A DNA stretch of 64,000 nucleotides, from positions 1,692,501 to 1,756,500 of the forward strand of contig NZ_CP015247.1 in NCBI RefSeq assembly GCF_001891125.1, written 5' to 3'. The DNA is from Leuconostoc suionicum (GTDB taxonomy: Bacteria; Bacillota; Bacilli; Lactobacillales; Lactobacillaceae). Positions 56,807 to 64,000 of the stretch are shown here, one piece after another (position 1 is the stretch's first letter; the number at the start of each line of letters is the position of its first letter). The notes under the pieces were generated by a model, which saw only the letters and a list, made by a program, of their open reading frames with translations, was not told the origin of the DNA and searched no databases. The translations under genes were made by a program, and so were the position numbers.

Positions 56807-57912
56807 CGCTTTGCTCCTTCAACTGCTTGCCTTAAATCTGCCAATAGGTCCTCTTTATCTTCTAACCCGGCACTCACACGCACCAATTGGTTGGTAATAC
56901 CCAAGTGATCACGCTGCTCTTGACTCATATCGTGATGTGTTTGCACCGCAGGAATCGTAACTAGCGTTTCTGGACCACCCAAGCTTTCCGCAAAAGAACC
57001 GATTTGCAGTCCTTTCAAAAAAGCGTCTACATCATGATTGTTTGACAAATAAAAGCTTAACATTCCACCAACACCAGCATATAAGACTTTATCTATACCG
57101 GGAATACACGGTAATTTTTTGGCCAAATATTGACCATTTTCATTGTGCCGTTGCATCCGTAGATGCAGTGTTTTCAGACTGCGCAACAATAACCAAGAAC
57201 TAAATGAATCTAAAACTTGACCACGTGTTGTTAATGATGCTTCTAATTTTTCAGCTAAAACATCACTATTAACAATTACTGCTCCAGCCAAAATATCATT
57301 ATGTCCACCAAGATACTTTGTGGCGGAATGAACGACAATATCCGCGCCAAGTGTTAACGGCTGTTGAAAAATAGGTGTCAAGAAAGTGTTATCAACAGCA
57401 ATTAAAATATCAGGATTAATATCTTTAACTTTTGCACTTAACTTCTGAATATCAATCACTTTCATCGTTGGATTAGATGGGGTTTCCAACCAAACAAGTC
57501 GCGTAGTTTCGTTAATTAAGCTCGAAATGTCATCCACCCCATTCCAAACATCATAGTTCACACCACTCTGTTCAACAATGGCATCAAAATAGCGATATGT
57601 GCCACCATATAGATCATCCGAGGTAACAAAATGGTCACCATTTTTAATCAATGAAGCAAACAAAAGATCAATTGCTGCCATACCAGAGCTGGTAGCAAAT
57701 GCCTGCACGCCCTGTTCCAAATCCGCTAACTGCTCTTCCAATATTTGACGTGTGGGTGTTTGTAAACGTGCATAGTCAAAGCCAGATGATTCACCCAAAT
57801 TAGGATGTCGATAGGCTGTTGAAAAATATAGTGGACTAACTACTGCCCCTGTTTTAATGTCATCACTGCCGTTACCGCCCTGTGCTAATAATGTATCAAT
57901 TTTAACGCTCAT
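56803..57912 (-). CDS. metI: cystathionine gamma-synthase / O-acylhomoserine thiolyase (MetI-type)
   Basis: PLP enzyme, 369 residues, joining an O-acylhomoserine with cysteine to form cystathionine (or with sulfide to form homocysteine). PLP-Lys lies in VVHSATKYLGGHNDILAG (about residues 184-201). It follows metA, which makes its substrate, with a four-base overlap, and precedes metC, as in the B. subtilis metIC operon. That order is the main ground for assigning synthase to this copy and lyase to the next. Confidence 0.9.
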   Translation of the reverse strand: MSVKIDTLLAQGGNGSDDIKTGAVVSPLYFSTAYRHPNLGESSGFDYARLQTPTRQILEEQLADLEQGVQAFATSSGMAAIDLLFASLIKNGDHFVTSDDLYGGTYRYFDAIVEQSGVNYDVWNGVDDISSLINETTRLVWLETPSNPTMKVIDIQKLSAKVKDINPDILIAVDNTFLTPIFQQPLTLGADIVVHSATKYLGGHNDILAGAVIVNSDVLAEKLEASLTTRGQVLDSFSSWLLLRSLKTLHLRMQRHNENGQYLAKKLPCIPGIDKVLYAGVGGMLSFYLSNNHDVDAFLKGLQIGSFAESLGGPETLVTIPAVQTHHDMSQEQRDHLGITNQLVRVSAGLEDKEDLLADLRQAVEGAKR

Positions 57913-58826
57913 AAGTATTTACATTGCGAGGTCCCTAGACCCAGCTTATTCCTCTCTTGATTTAATGTTAGGATTGTTGATTTTGATGCAATCATCTTTT
58001 CCACCAACAGTTCCCCCCAATTTACAAAAAATTTTTCAGCATAAGTCTGCCATGTATTAGTTGGTTTATTATTATAAAAATAGTTCTTAGGTTTAATTGT
58101 GTTTGGGTCAATTGCTATATCACGAAGATATTCGTTCTCTAAAGTCTCAGTGTCGTATTCGAAATGGCCAGTAATGTAAGTTGAATTTACATGTTCATCC
58201 CTCAAAATGAATGCGCCTAAAATATCGTCGCCAGCAACTTTCAAGCGTCGAGCCACACCAAAATTTGGTACCGTAAAATAACGAGATTGCGGCATACTAA
58301 TGTTCTCCAAATCTTTTAATAATGAATGACGTTTAAAAATTTGGCTAGCTTGAAAGACGCCCGAAATTTTTTCTGACAAGGCTTTAACAGGAAAGTTTCT
58401 CTCTGCATAACCAGCGCCATATGTTGCCCAACATGCAAATAGACTTTCAGTTACATGTGTCTTTCGCCATTCTAGTAAATGACGAAATTCATCCCAGTAA
58501 TCAATTTGTTCAAATTTCATGCGATCCACTGGCGCACCTGTAACGATCATGCCATCGAATTTTTTGTGCCAAATGTCGTTGAGTGTGACATAGCTAGTCA
58601 TAATTGCATCCGTGTCGTGGCGAATTTTATGCTGACTTGGTACTGCAAATGTTACTCGCACATTCACAGATAAATGACTCAATAATCTCGTGAACTGCTT
58701 TTCAGTTTGTAATCGATTGGGCATTAAGTTGACCAAGAGTATATTAATAGTCGGTTCTAATATTTCAAAACGACCGATTACAAAGCTTTCCCGCTTCAAC
58801 AAACCGTTATTTAATATAACACTCAT
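57909..58826 (-). CDS. metA: homoserine O-acyltransferase, MetA family
   Basis: Activates homoserine for methionine synthesis. It is 305 residues long. The nucleophile Cys lies in LFACWATYGAGY (about residue 141) and the His and Glu of the active site in TGHFEYD (about 233-239); MIVTGAPVDRMKFE is the usual mid-domain block. Whether acetyl-CoA or succinyl-CoA is used cannot be read safely; acetyl is usual in Firmicutes, and a serine acyltransferase role has been suggested for some relatives. GGAGGGAACGT precedes the ATG. First gene after T-box3. Confidence 0.92.
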   Translation of the reverse strand: MSVILNNGLLKRESFVIGRFEILEPTINILLVNLMPNRLQTEKQFTRLLSHLSVNVRVTFAVPSQHKIRHDTDAIMTSYVTLNDIWHKKFDGMIVTGAPVDRMKFEQIDYWDEFRHLLEWRKTHVTESLFACWATYGAGYAERNFPVKALSEKISGVFQASQIFKRHSLLKDLENISMPQSRYFTVPNFGVARRLKVAGDDILGAFILRDEHVNSTYITGHFEYDTETLENEYLRDIAIDPNTIKPKNYFYNNKPTNTWQTYAEKFFVNWGELLVEKMIASKSTILTLNQERNKLGLGTSQCKYL

Positions 58827-58851
58827 ACGTTCCCTCCAAATTCTTAAGAAA

Positions 58852-59184
58852 TAAAAAACGTCCCGTAGTATCCAAAGACACTACGGGACGTTAATTGACG
58901 TGTTACCACCCGGTATTTATGTAAACATTGCCAGCTTACACTTCTCAAAACGTACGCCAAAAACTTTCGTCGAGAACATCTGTGAAAGCTTTGGTTTATA
59001 CGTTGTCCAGTAACGGGGACGCCCGATTTCAACTTACCGCGTAACACATATGAGTGTCCGCTTGCTCGTATCCGTGAAAAACTCCAAGACCATTTTCCAA
59101 CTAATTATCTTACCCGCTTTCACCAAACACGAGCTCTCTAACTAAGACTCAAAGATGTACTTATCTTTTCAACGTTTATATTGA
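58852..59184 (-). promoter_or_regulatory. T-box3 leader, Met specifier
   Basis: T-box GGGTGGTAACACGT (58899-58912), specifier ATG at 59091-59093 in context ATGGTCTTGGAG, stem I sequence AGAGAGCTCGTGTTTGGTGA. The terminator ACGTCCCGTAGT/ACTACGGGACGT with T-run is at 58852-58892. It controls metA-metI-metC-yxjG-luxS. Confidence 0.96.
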
Positions 59185-59189
59185 TTATT

Positions 59190-59218
59190 ACTATAACTTT
59201 TAATTTGATATATGTCAA
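59190..59218 (-). promoter_or_regulatory. promoter of the T-box3 unit
   Basis: Minus strand TTGACA (59213-59218), 17 bp, TATAGT (59190-59195). The remaining ~115 bp up to the thioredoxin gene hold only its promoter region (TACAAT near 59300). Confidence 0.85.
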
Positions 59219-59336
59219 TAGTTTTTAATATTTCTCATGGTATTTTCTTATACCTTCTTTCATCTCGGTTTTATATTCAGCATTAGAAACTGCTTTATGG
59301 TACAATTCTACTAGAATTTAGTGAGGTGAATAAATT

Positions 59337-59663
59337 ATGTACGAACCAACACATAACTCAAATGAAGCTGTTGAAGAACATATAAACAAGCCAGGTCGGC
59401 ATGTCATGTTTCTTTCTGCAGATTGGTGCGGCGATTGCAAGGCCATAAAGCCTTTTATTCAAACTATCAAAGATGAAGTTACACAAACTGCTGAATGGTT
59501 TGATGCTGATAGAGACGAAAATATTGATGTCGCAACAAAACATAACATGCGTGGTATTCCATCCTTTGTTTTGTTTGAGAATGGACAAGAAGTTTCACGT
59601 ATCGGACACGGTGAACGCCTAACACCAAAAGAAATTGTAGATTGGTATCATTCAACACTTTAG
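59337..59663 (+). CDS. thioredoxin-like protein with CGDC active site
   Basis: A 108-residue cytoplasmic thioredoxin-fold protein. The active site is WCGDC (about residues 30-34) instead of the standard WCGPC, and the cis-Pro loop is RGIPSFVLF (about 73-81). This matches the YtpP-like accessory thioredoxins of Firmicutes. The missing Pro should raise the disulfide stability and alter redox potential. GAGGTGAATAAATT precedes the ATG. It is divergent from the methionine cluster, with its own terminator. Confidence 0.88.
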   Translation: MYEPTHNSNEAVEEHINKPGRHVMFLSADWCGDCKAIKPFIQTIKDEVTQTAEWFDADRDENIDVATKHNMRGIPSFVLFENGQEVSRIGHGERLTPKEIVDWYHSTL

Positions 59664-59674
59664 TTTCAGTGCCA

Positions 59675-59739
59675 AAAATAGCCCACAAACATCGCAAGAA
59701 ATTACTAAACTTGTGATGCTTGTAGGCTATTTTTATGTT
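59675..59739. terminator. bidirectional terminator between the thioredoxin-like gene and htrA
   Basis: AAAAATAGCC and GGCTATTTTT close a long imperfect stem (inner pairs ACA/TGT, CATC/GATG, CAAG/CTTG). It ends both convergent genes. Confidence 0.8.
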
Positions 59740-59757
59740 TCATTAATATACTAGTTA

Positions 59758-60618
59758 CTACTTTTCGGTATTCTTAATAAATGTCTGAACAATATCTGCT
59801 GGAATAGCAAATCCCATTCCTTCAACACTCGTACCATCCGTAGAAGAAGCTATTTTTGATGAGTTAATACCAACTACTTCCCCTTTTAGGTTAATCAATG
59901 GTCCACCAGAATTACCAGGATTGATAGCAGCATCTGTCTGAATAGCAGTAGTTGCTGAAGAACCCGTTTCTTCAGCCGAAAGTGTACGGCGTGGAGCTGA
60001 AACAATACCACTAGTCAAAGAAGTAGCATAATCAGAACCCAAAGGAGAGCCGATAGCTAAGACCTGTTGACCTGACTGCAGTTTTTTGGCATTGCCAAAG
60101 GATGCTGATGTTTTGATATCTGTGGTTTTTGCCTTTAACAGAGCCAAGTCTTTACTTGAATCTGTGCCAACGATAGTTGCTTCAATTTTTTTACCGCTAG
60201 CGGTAATTAATTGTAATTCATCAGAATCAGCTACCACGTGATTATTAGTAATAATATACGCATAGCCACCAGAAATTTTATAAACAACGCCTGAACCTTC
60301 TGACGCCGTCTCTAATTCTGAACTACTTTCTTGTTGATTTTGTTGAAAATAAGAAGACCAACCGCTACTTGATGTTGATGTTTTCTGCAAATTTTGTACT
60401 GTAACAACTGCATTTTTAACTTTATTATAGGCAGTTGTTGCCGTATCATTACTTGTATATGCTGTTTTGGCTACTGTTGTTGTACCAACTGAATTCGTTG
60501 TTTTTGTTGCATAAGAATGCTGTTGAAACCAGGAATTTGGTTGCAAGCCTGAGTAAACAACAAAACTTGCCACCAATGCTGAAACAATAGCAACCATAAT
60601 TAAAGAATATTTTTTCAT
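59758..60618 (-). CDS. htrA: HtrA/DegP-type serine protease lacking a PDZ domain
   Basis: A 286-residue surface protease. One N-terminal membrane anchor (about residues 5-24), a Ser/Thr/Gln-rich linker (about 35-105), then a trypsin-like domain with catalytic His127 (TNNHVV), Asp157 (SKDLALL) and Ser237 (PGNSGGPL). The protein ends about ten residues after GMGFAIPADIV, where other HtrA proteins go on into a PDZ domain; no PDZ-coding frame follows downstream. The ATG at 60618 follows AAAGGG. It lies just after a two-component system, recalling streptococcal CiaRH control of htrA. Confidence 0.92.
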   Translation of the reverse strand: MKKYSLIMVAIVSALVASFVVYSGLQPNSWFQQHSYATKTTNSVGTTTVAKTAYTSNDTATTAYNKVKNAVVTVQNLQKTSTSSSGWSSYFQQNQQESSSELETASEGSGVVYKISGGYAYIITNNHVVADSDELQLITASGKKIEATIVGTDSSKDLALLKAKTTDIKTSASFGNAKKLQSGQQVLAIGSPLGSDYATSLTSGIVSAPRRTLSAEETGSSATTAIQTDAAINPGNSGGPLINLKGEVVGINSSKIASSTDGTSVEGMGFAIPADIVQTFIKNTEK

Positions 60619-60712
60619 AACTCGCCCTTTCATACGTGCACATTATTGTTTTCATGAAAAATATACAGTACGTTCGTTACTATAATGATAACAATATAAA
60701 ATAAATCAAACA

Positions 60713-62011
60713 TTAAAGCGGTAAAATAATATTAAACACAGCACCTTGTGGCTGATTATCTGACACTGTTATTTTACCACCATGAGCATGAACTACCCAC
60801 TCAGCAATAGATAAGCCCAGGCCAGTACCGCCTGTTTGACGATTTCCCGTTTTATCCTCACGATAGAATCTGTCAAAGACATGCTTTTTAGCCTCATCAC
60901 TAATTCCACGACCAGTGTCTGCAACACTAAGAACAAATTTCTTTTTTTCGATACCTGCTTTTACTGAAACAGTTGCTCCTTCATCTGAATATTTTAAAGC
61001 ATTATCTAACAACAAAACCAGCAATTGATGAATACGTTTTTTATCGATGTATATTTCTTGAGTAACATCAACATCAAGTGTAACTTTTTTTCCCTCAAAT
61101 TCTGCCATTTCTTGGTATGGCGTAATGATATCATCCAAAAACTGAGTTACATTTGTTGCTTCTTTTTCAATTTTTGTCATATTGGAACCAGTTTTTGCCA
61201 ATGTTAACATATTATTAGTCAATGAATTCAAGCGCCGTACTTCAGATAAAGATAAAATAATAGCATTTGATTGATCACGAACTGTTGATTCTGGTTTCGT
61301 CAGCATTGTTTCTAGCTTTCCTTGAATAACAGCCATCGGTGTTCTTAACTCATGAGCAGCATTGTTAACAAAATCTTGTTGTTGTTGCCAAGATTTTAGA
61401 ATTGGTTTCATATTTCTTCTAGAAATCATATATGACACAATTACTGATAAGATACCAAACAGTCCAAAAGACCAAAATAACACTTTTTTAAAGTTATTTA
61501 AATTATTAATTGTATCTGTAACGTTAACTGTTACCATCCCATGAACAGCAATTTGATCGTAACCTTTAGCCGCATTTTTCTTGAATTTAAAACCAATAAT
61601 GCGATAGTAGTTACCATAAAATTTATATGTATTTGGTTTAACGGTCATAGTGGCTTTATCAAATTTGATTGCTTGCTGCAAAGACTTTTGCAACGATGCT
61701 TGTCTCGTATCGGCCACATTATTATCAATAATTAATTTACCATTTTTATCAAATAACCAAGTCTCTGTTCTCGTGCTTGAGTTACTATACACAGGTTGCG
61801 TGTGTTTAACATCTTTATCAGATGTTGATAGTAGACCGCCACTATCATACATTGAAATCGTCTGGCTAATCGCAAGATCCGCACTGTTAAAGACCGTTCG
61901 AGTGTATGATACGAAAATGACACTAGCTAAAATTGAAAATATAACAAAAAAGCTGGCGAGTAACCAGATAAATCCACGTACTTGCTGCTTTTTATTGATT
62001 GCGTTCGGCAT
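60713..62011 (-). CDS. sensor histidine kinase (CiaH-like)
   Basis: A 432-residue membrane kinase. Two membrane helices (about residues 11-33 and 172-192) flank an extracytoplasmic domain of about 140 residues; then a HisKA domain with the phosphorylated His in NAAHELRTPMAVIQGK (near residue 218) and an HATPase domain with N box LLLDNALKYS, G1 DTGRGIS and G2 GGTGLGLSIAEW. There is no clear HAMP domain. It overlaps the response regulator by 20 bp and is followed after 94 bp by htrA. The stimulus is unknown. Confidence 0.93.
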   Translation of the reverse strand: MPNAINKKQQVRGFIWLLASFFVIFSILASVIFVSYTRTVFNSADLAISQTISMYDSGGLLSTSDKDVKHTQPVYSNSSTRTETWLFDKNGKLIIDNNVADTRQASLQKSLQQAIKFDKATMTVKPNTYKFYGNYYRIIGFKFKKNAAKGYDQIAVHGMVTVNVTDTINNLNNFKKVLFWSFGLFGILSVIVSYMISRRNMKPILKSWQQQQDFVNNAAHELRTPMAVIQGKLETMLTKPESTVRDQSNAIILSLSEVRRLNSLTNNMLTLAKTGSNMTKIEKEATNVTQFLDDIITPYQEMAEFEGKKVTLDVDVTQEIYIDKKRIHQLLVLLLDNALKYSDEGATVSVKAGIEKKKFVLSVADTGRGISDEAKKHVFDRFYREDKTGNRQTGGTGLGLSIAEWVVHAHGGKITVSDNQPQGAVFNIILPL

Positions 62012-62693
62012 CCTCTACCTCTAGAATAAACCCTATATTACGTAAGGTCTTAATTAAATTGTTTTGTCCAACAGCTTCTAATTTTCGACGTAAATTATTC
62101 AAATAAATATTAACAACGTTAATTGTCGTATCTGAATCAATACCCCATACGCGATCAAAAATTTGATCACGAGTGACAATAATATTTTTGTTTTGTGCAA
62201 GATAAGTTAAAATATCAAATTCTTTACCAACCAATTTAACCGGTTGACCATGCACTTGTACACCGCGATTTTCTAGGTTAATCATCACATCCCCAACCGC
62301 TAGCGTATTATCCTCAGAATAGACTCCTGAGCGGCGCAAAAGAGCTTTTACACGAACAAGTAATTCCTCTCGATGAAAGGGCTTGGTTAAATAATCATCA
62401 GCGCCAACATTGAAACCTTCTATTTTATCATCCAGTGAAGTTTTTGCTGTTAAAATCAAAACTGGTGTTTCAACATCATTTGCACGCAAATTTTTGATCA
62501 ACTCTAAGCCAGTTTCGCCAGGTAGCATGAGGTCAGAAATAATCAAGTCATATGGCGCTTCTTGCGCCTCAAATTCACCGTCAAGTCCATCTGTAACAGC
62601 ATTGATATCTGCAAAGTCCTGCAGAAAACCAACAACATTATCTGCTAGATTGACATCATCTTCGATTAATAGTATTTTAATTGCTTTTGACAT
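61992..62693 (-). CDS. response regulator, OmpR/PhoB family
   Basis: A 233-residue regulator with receiver domain (acidic pair Glu-Asp-Asp near residues 11-13, phospho-Asp in LIISDLMLPG, Lys in YLTKPF) and a C-terminal winged-helix DNA-binding domain (about residues 130-228). The ATG at 62693 is preferred because TAGGA lies eight bases upstream; the ATG two codons earlier is too close to it. Cognate to the overlapping kinase; htrA downstream is a likely target. Confidence 0.95.
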   Translation of the reverse strand: MSKAIKILLIEDDVNLADNVVGFLQDFADINAVTDGLDGEFEAQEAPYDLIISDLMLPGETGLELIKNLRANDVETPVLILTAKTSLDDKIEGFNVGADDYLTKPFHREELLVRVKALLRRSGVYSEDNTLAVGDVMINLENRGVQVHGQPVKLVGKEFDILTYLAQNKNIIVTRDQIFDRVWGIDSDTTINVVNIYLNNLRRKLEAVGQNNLIKTLRNIGFILEVEDAERNQ

Positions 62694-62773
62694 TTTCATA
62701 TTCCTATTTACCTGTTTTATTACATTTATTATACAAATCGTAGGTTAAAAATAAGTTAAATATACTGACAACT

Positions 62774-63139
62774 TCACTTCAACCCCACACTAATTCGCAA
62801 AGCATGCGCCACCAGTTGCATTTCATTTGAAGAAGCATTTATATGCGCAATTTTGTCACGTAAGCGGCGCTTATCTATAGTTCGCACTTGCTCTGCTAAA
62901 ATGACTGAGTCTCTTTTCATGCCGCTCATATGTTCAGGTAATAATACATGCGTCGGCAATTTTGGTTTAGAAATTTGGGACGTTATCGCAGCGACAATAG
63001 TTGTAGGTGAATTGGCATTTCCTACATCATTTTGAATGATTAAAACGGGCCGTACACCAGCCTGCTCAGATCCTATTCCTTGCTTTAGATCGGCGTAAAA
63101 TACGTCACCACGCATAACTGCTTGATGTTCTTCTGTCAT
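62774..63139 (-). CDS. mazF: MazF/PemK-family endoribonuclease toxin
   Basis: A 121-residue member of the MazF/NdoA family of mRNA interferases: RGDVFYADLKQGIGSEQAGVRPVLIIQND (split; about residues 10-38) is the signature N-terminal half and VRTIDKRRLRDKI (about 84-96) is also conserved. It lies 38 bp after alr in the same direction, the usual Firmicute location, but the small mazE antitoxin gene normally found between alr and mazF is absent, and no antitoxin-like ORF is seen next to it. Confidence 0.9.
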   Translation of the reverse strand: MTEEHQAVMRGDVFYADLKQGIGSEQAGVRPVLIIQNDVGNANSPTTIVAAITSQISKPKLPTHVLLPEHMSGMKRDSVILAEQVRTIDKRRLRDKIAHINASSNEMQLVAHALRISVGLK

Positions 63140-63177
63140 AATATTCTCACTTCTATGTACGCGCCGTGAGACGCTTT

Positions 63178-64000
63178 TTAATAAATTCTAGGCAAACGAG
63201 CACCAAAATTTGTTAGTATTTCATGCGGAATCGTCTGAGCATATTCCGCAACTTCTTCTACCGATATTTGATTCTCACCTTCAAAGCCAACCAAAGTCAC
63301 AGTTTTTCCAACAGGGTATTTCTGCTTTAATGTTATCACAATCTGGTCCATTGTGACACGTCCAATTACATGTTCAATATGTCCATCGACCAAGACTTTC
63401 ATACCACTCATGCGACGCAGATAGCCATCTGCGTAACCGATAGGCAAAGTAGCTATCCATTGTGGCTTCTTTGCCGTATATGTTGCACCATAACTTACTG
63501 ACTCGCCAGTTTTTAGTTGATGCACTGAGCCCAACTTTGATTTCAATTGTAGAGCTGGTTTCAAGGGTAAGGGCATCTTTTTTTCAGGGGCACCAGGATT
63601 ATACCCGTAGAGCACAGAACCAACCCGGATCGTATCCGTATAAATTTCATCATGATGCCAAATCGCAGACCCTGAATTTGCTAAATGCCAGTACTGTTTA
63701 GGAATACCAGCTGATTGCACCCATTGGTAAAAACGCTGGACTTGTTCATCATAATAGTTTTGATTATTATCATCAGCTGTGGCAAAATGAGTAAACACAC
63801 CAGCCAATCGAAACTTTTTAGTACTTTGGATCAGATGATACATGTCTTCAACAGCACTTGCTGAATGAGCACCCATTCGCCCCATACCAGTATCAACAGC
63901 TAATTGAACATCTAGCCTCTGCCCGTCTTTGATGTAATTTACTGCCTCATTAAGCCATTCAACTGTTCCAACAGCTGGTGATAAACGATTTTCCACCATA
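63178..64000 (-). CDS. alr: alanine racemase (3' part; gene runs off the window)
   Basis: The C-terminal 273 residues of alanine racemase, which makes D-alanine for peptidoglycan. The barrel part shows VDTGMGRMG and FTHFATAD, and the second catalytic base Tyr is in SVSYGATYTA with WIATLPIGYADGY following; the C-terminal RVTMDQIVI (Met of the substrate site) is present. The PLP-Lys lies upstream beyond the window edge, so the true start is not visible. It is followed by mazF. Confidence 0.96.
   Translation of the reverse strand, partial: MVENRLSPAVGTVEWLNEAVNYIKDGQRLDVQLAVDTGMGRMGAHSASAVEDMYHLIQSTKKFRLAGVFTHFATADDNNQNYYDEQVQRFYQWVQSAGIPKQYWHLANSGSAIWHHDEIYTDTIRVGSVLYGYNPGAPEKKMPLPLKPALQLKSKLGSVHQLKTGESVSYGATYTAKKPQWIATLPIGYADGYLRRMSGMKVLVDGHIEHVIGRVTMDQIVITLKQKYPVGKTVTLVGFEGENQISVEEVAEYAQTIPHEILTNFGARLPRIY

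Overview
The window reads as a chromosomal stretch of a low-G+C, heterofermentative lactic acid bacterium, most likely Leuconostoc of the L. mesenteroides group. The basis is a D-lactate dehydrogenase that looks nearly identical to the L. mesenteroides enzyme as I remember it, a FemX-type ligase close to the Weissella enzyme, and general gene content. This rests on memory of the proteins and was not tested by a search. Most genes are on the minus strand. I see no rRNA, tRNA, insertion sequence, prophage or CRISPR array.

Layout by rough position. 0-5 kb: PTS_EIIC_2-family membrane protein, ldhD, a UbiA-family prenyltransferase, and a DUF3290/DUF421 pair. 5-8.5 kb: pepC (+) and a DHA2 drug exporter with its PadR regulator. 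8.5-11.5 kb: groES-groEL under a perfect CIRCE, and yitT. 11.5-16.6 kb: mannose PTS (manLMN-manO), mannose-6-phosphate isomerase and a nitroreductase, with CcpA (cre) sites. 16.7-26.4 kb: FUSC-like protein, HAD phosphatase, femX, rex, the t6A cluster (tsaB, two GNATs, tsaD), ptsHI and an M32 carboxypeptidase. 26.5-31.4 kb: sua5, prmC, prfA, tdk and an NlpC/P60 hydrolase. 31.7-34.9 kb: folate operon folB-folK-folE-HAM1-folP. 35-39.3 kb: murT-gatD and a KimA-like potassium importer. 39.4-42 kb: a second PTS_EIIC_2 gene behind a leader-peptide/terminator module, and an AI-2E-family protein. 42-59.2 kb: a methionine supercluster. 59.3-64 kb: thioredoxin-like protein, a PDZ-less HtrA, a two-component system, mazF and the 3' part of alr.

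The methionine supercluster is the main theme. Three Met-specific T-box leaders (specifier ATG, T-box bulge UGGU) command, in transcription order: T-box3 > metA-metI-metC-yxjG-luxS; T-box2 > yxjH-metY-oppA-like-class I amidotransferase; T-box1 > metF-metE-mmuP-mmuM. Together these cover homoserine activation, transsulfuration, direct sulfhydrylation, several routes of homocysteine methylation, supply of methyl groups (MetF, S-methylmethionine) and homocysteine recovery (LuxS). Between the enzymes lie unannotated small ORFs. Two of them (46813-46911 and 47850-47972) encode clearly homologous 32- and 40-residue proteins whose DNA differs mainly at silent positions. A third (52106-52204, strong ribosome-binding site) and a degenerate fourth (54343-54399) look related. 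I consider this small-protein family the best candidate for something undescribed.

The second candidate is the leader at 40628-40867: promoter, a 21-codon ORF ending in Ile-Asn-Val-Val-Ile-Ile-Ile, two hairpins and a strong terminator, all ahead of a PTS_EIIC_2 gene. This has the form of branched-chain amino acid attenuation controlling a transporter of unknown substrate.
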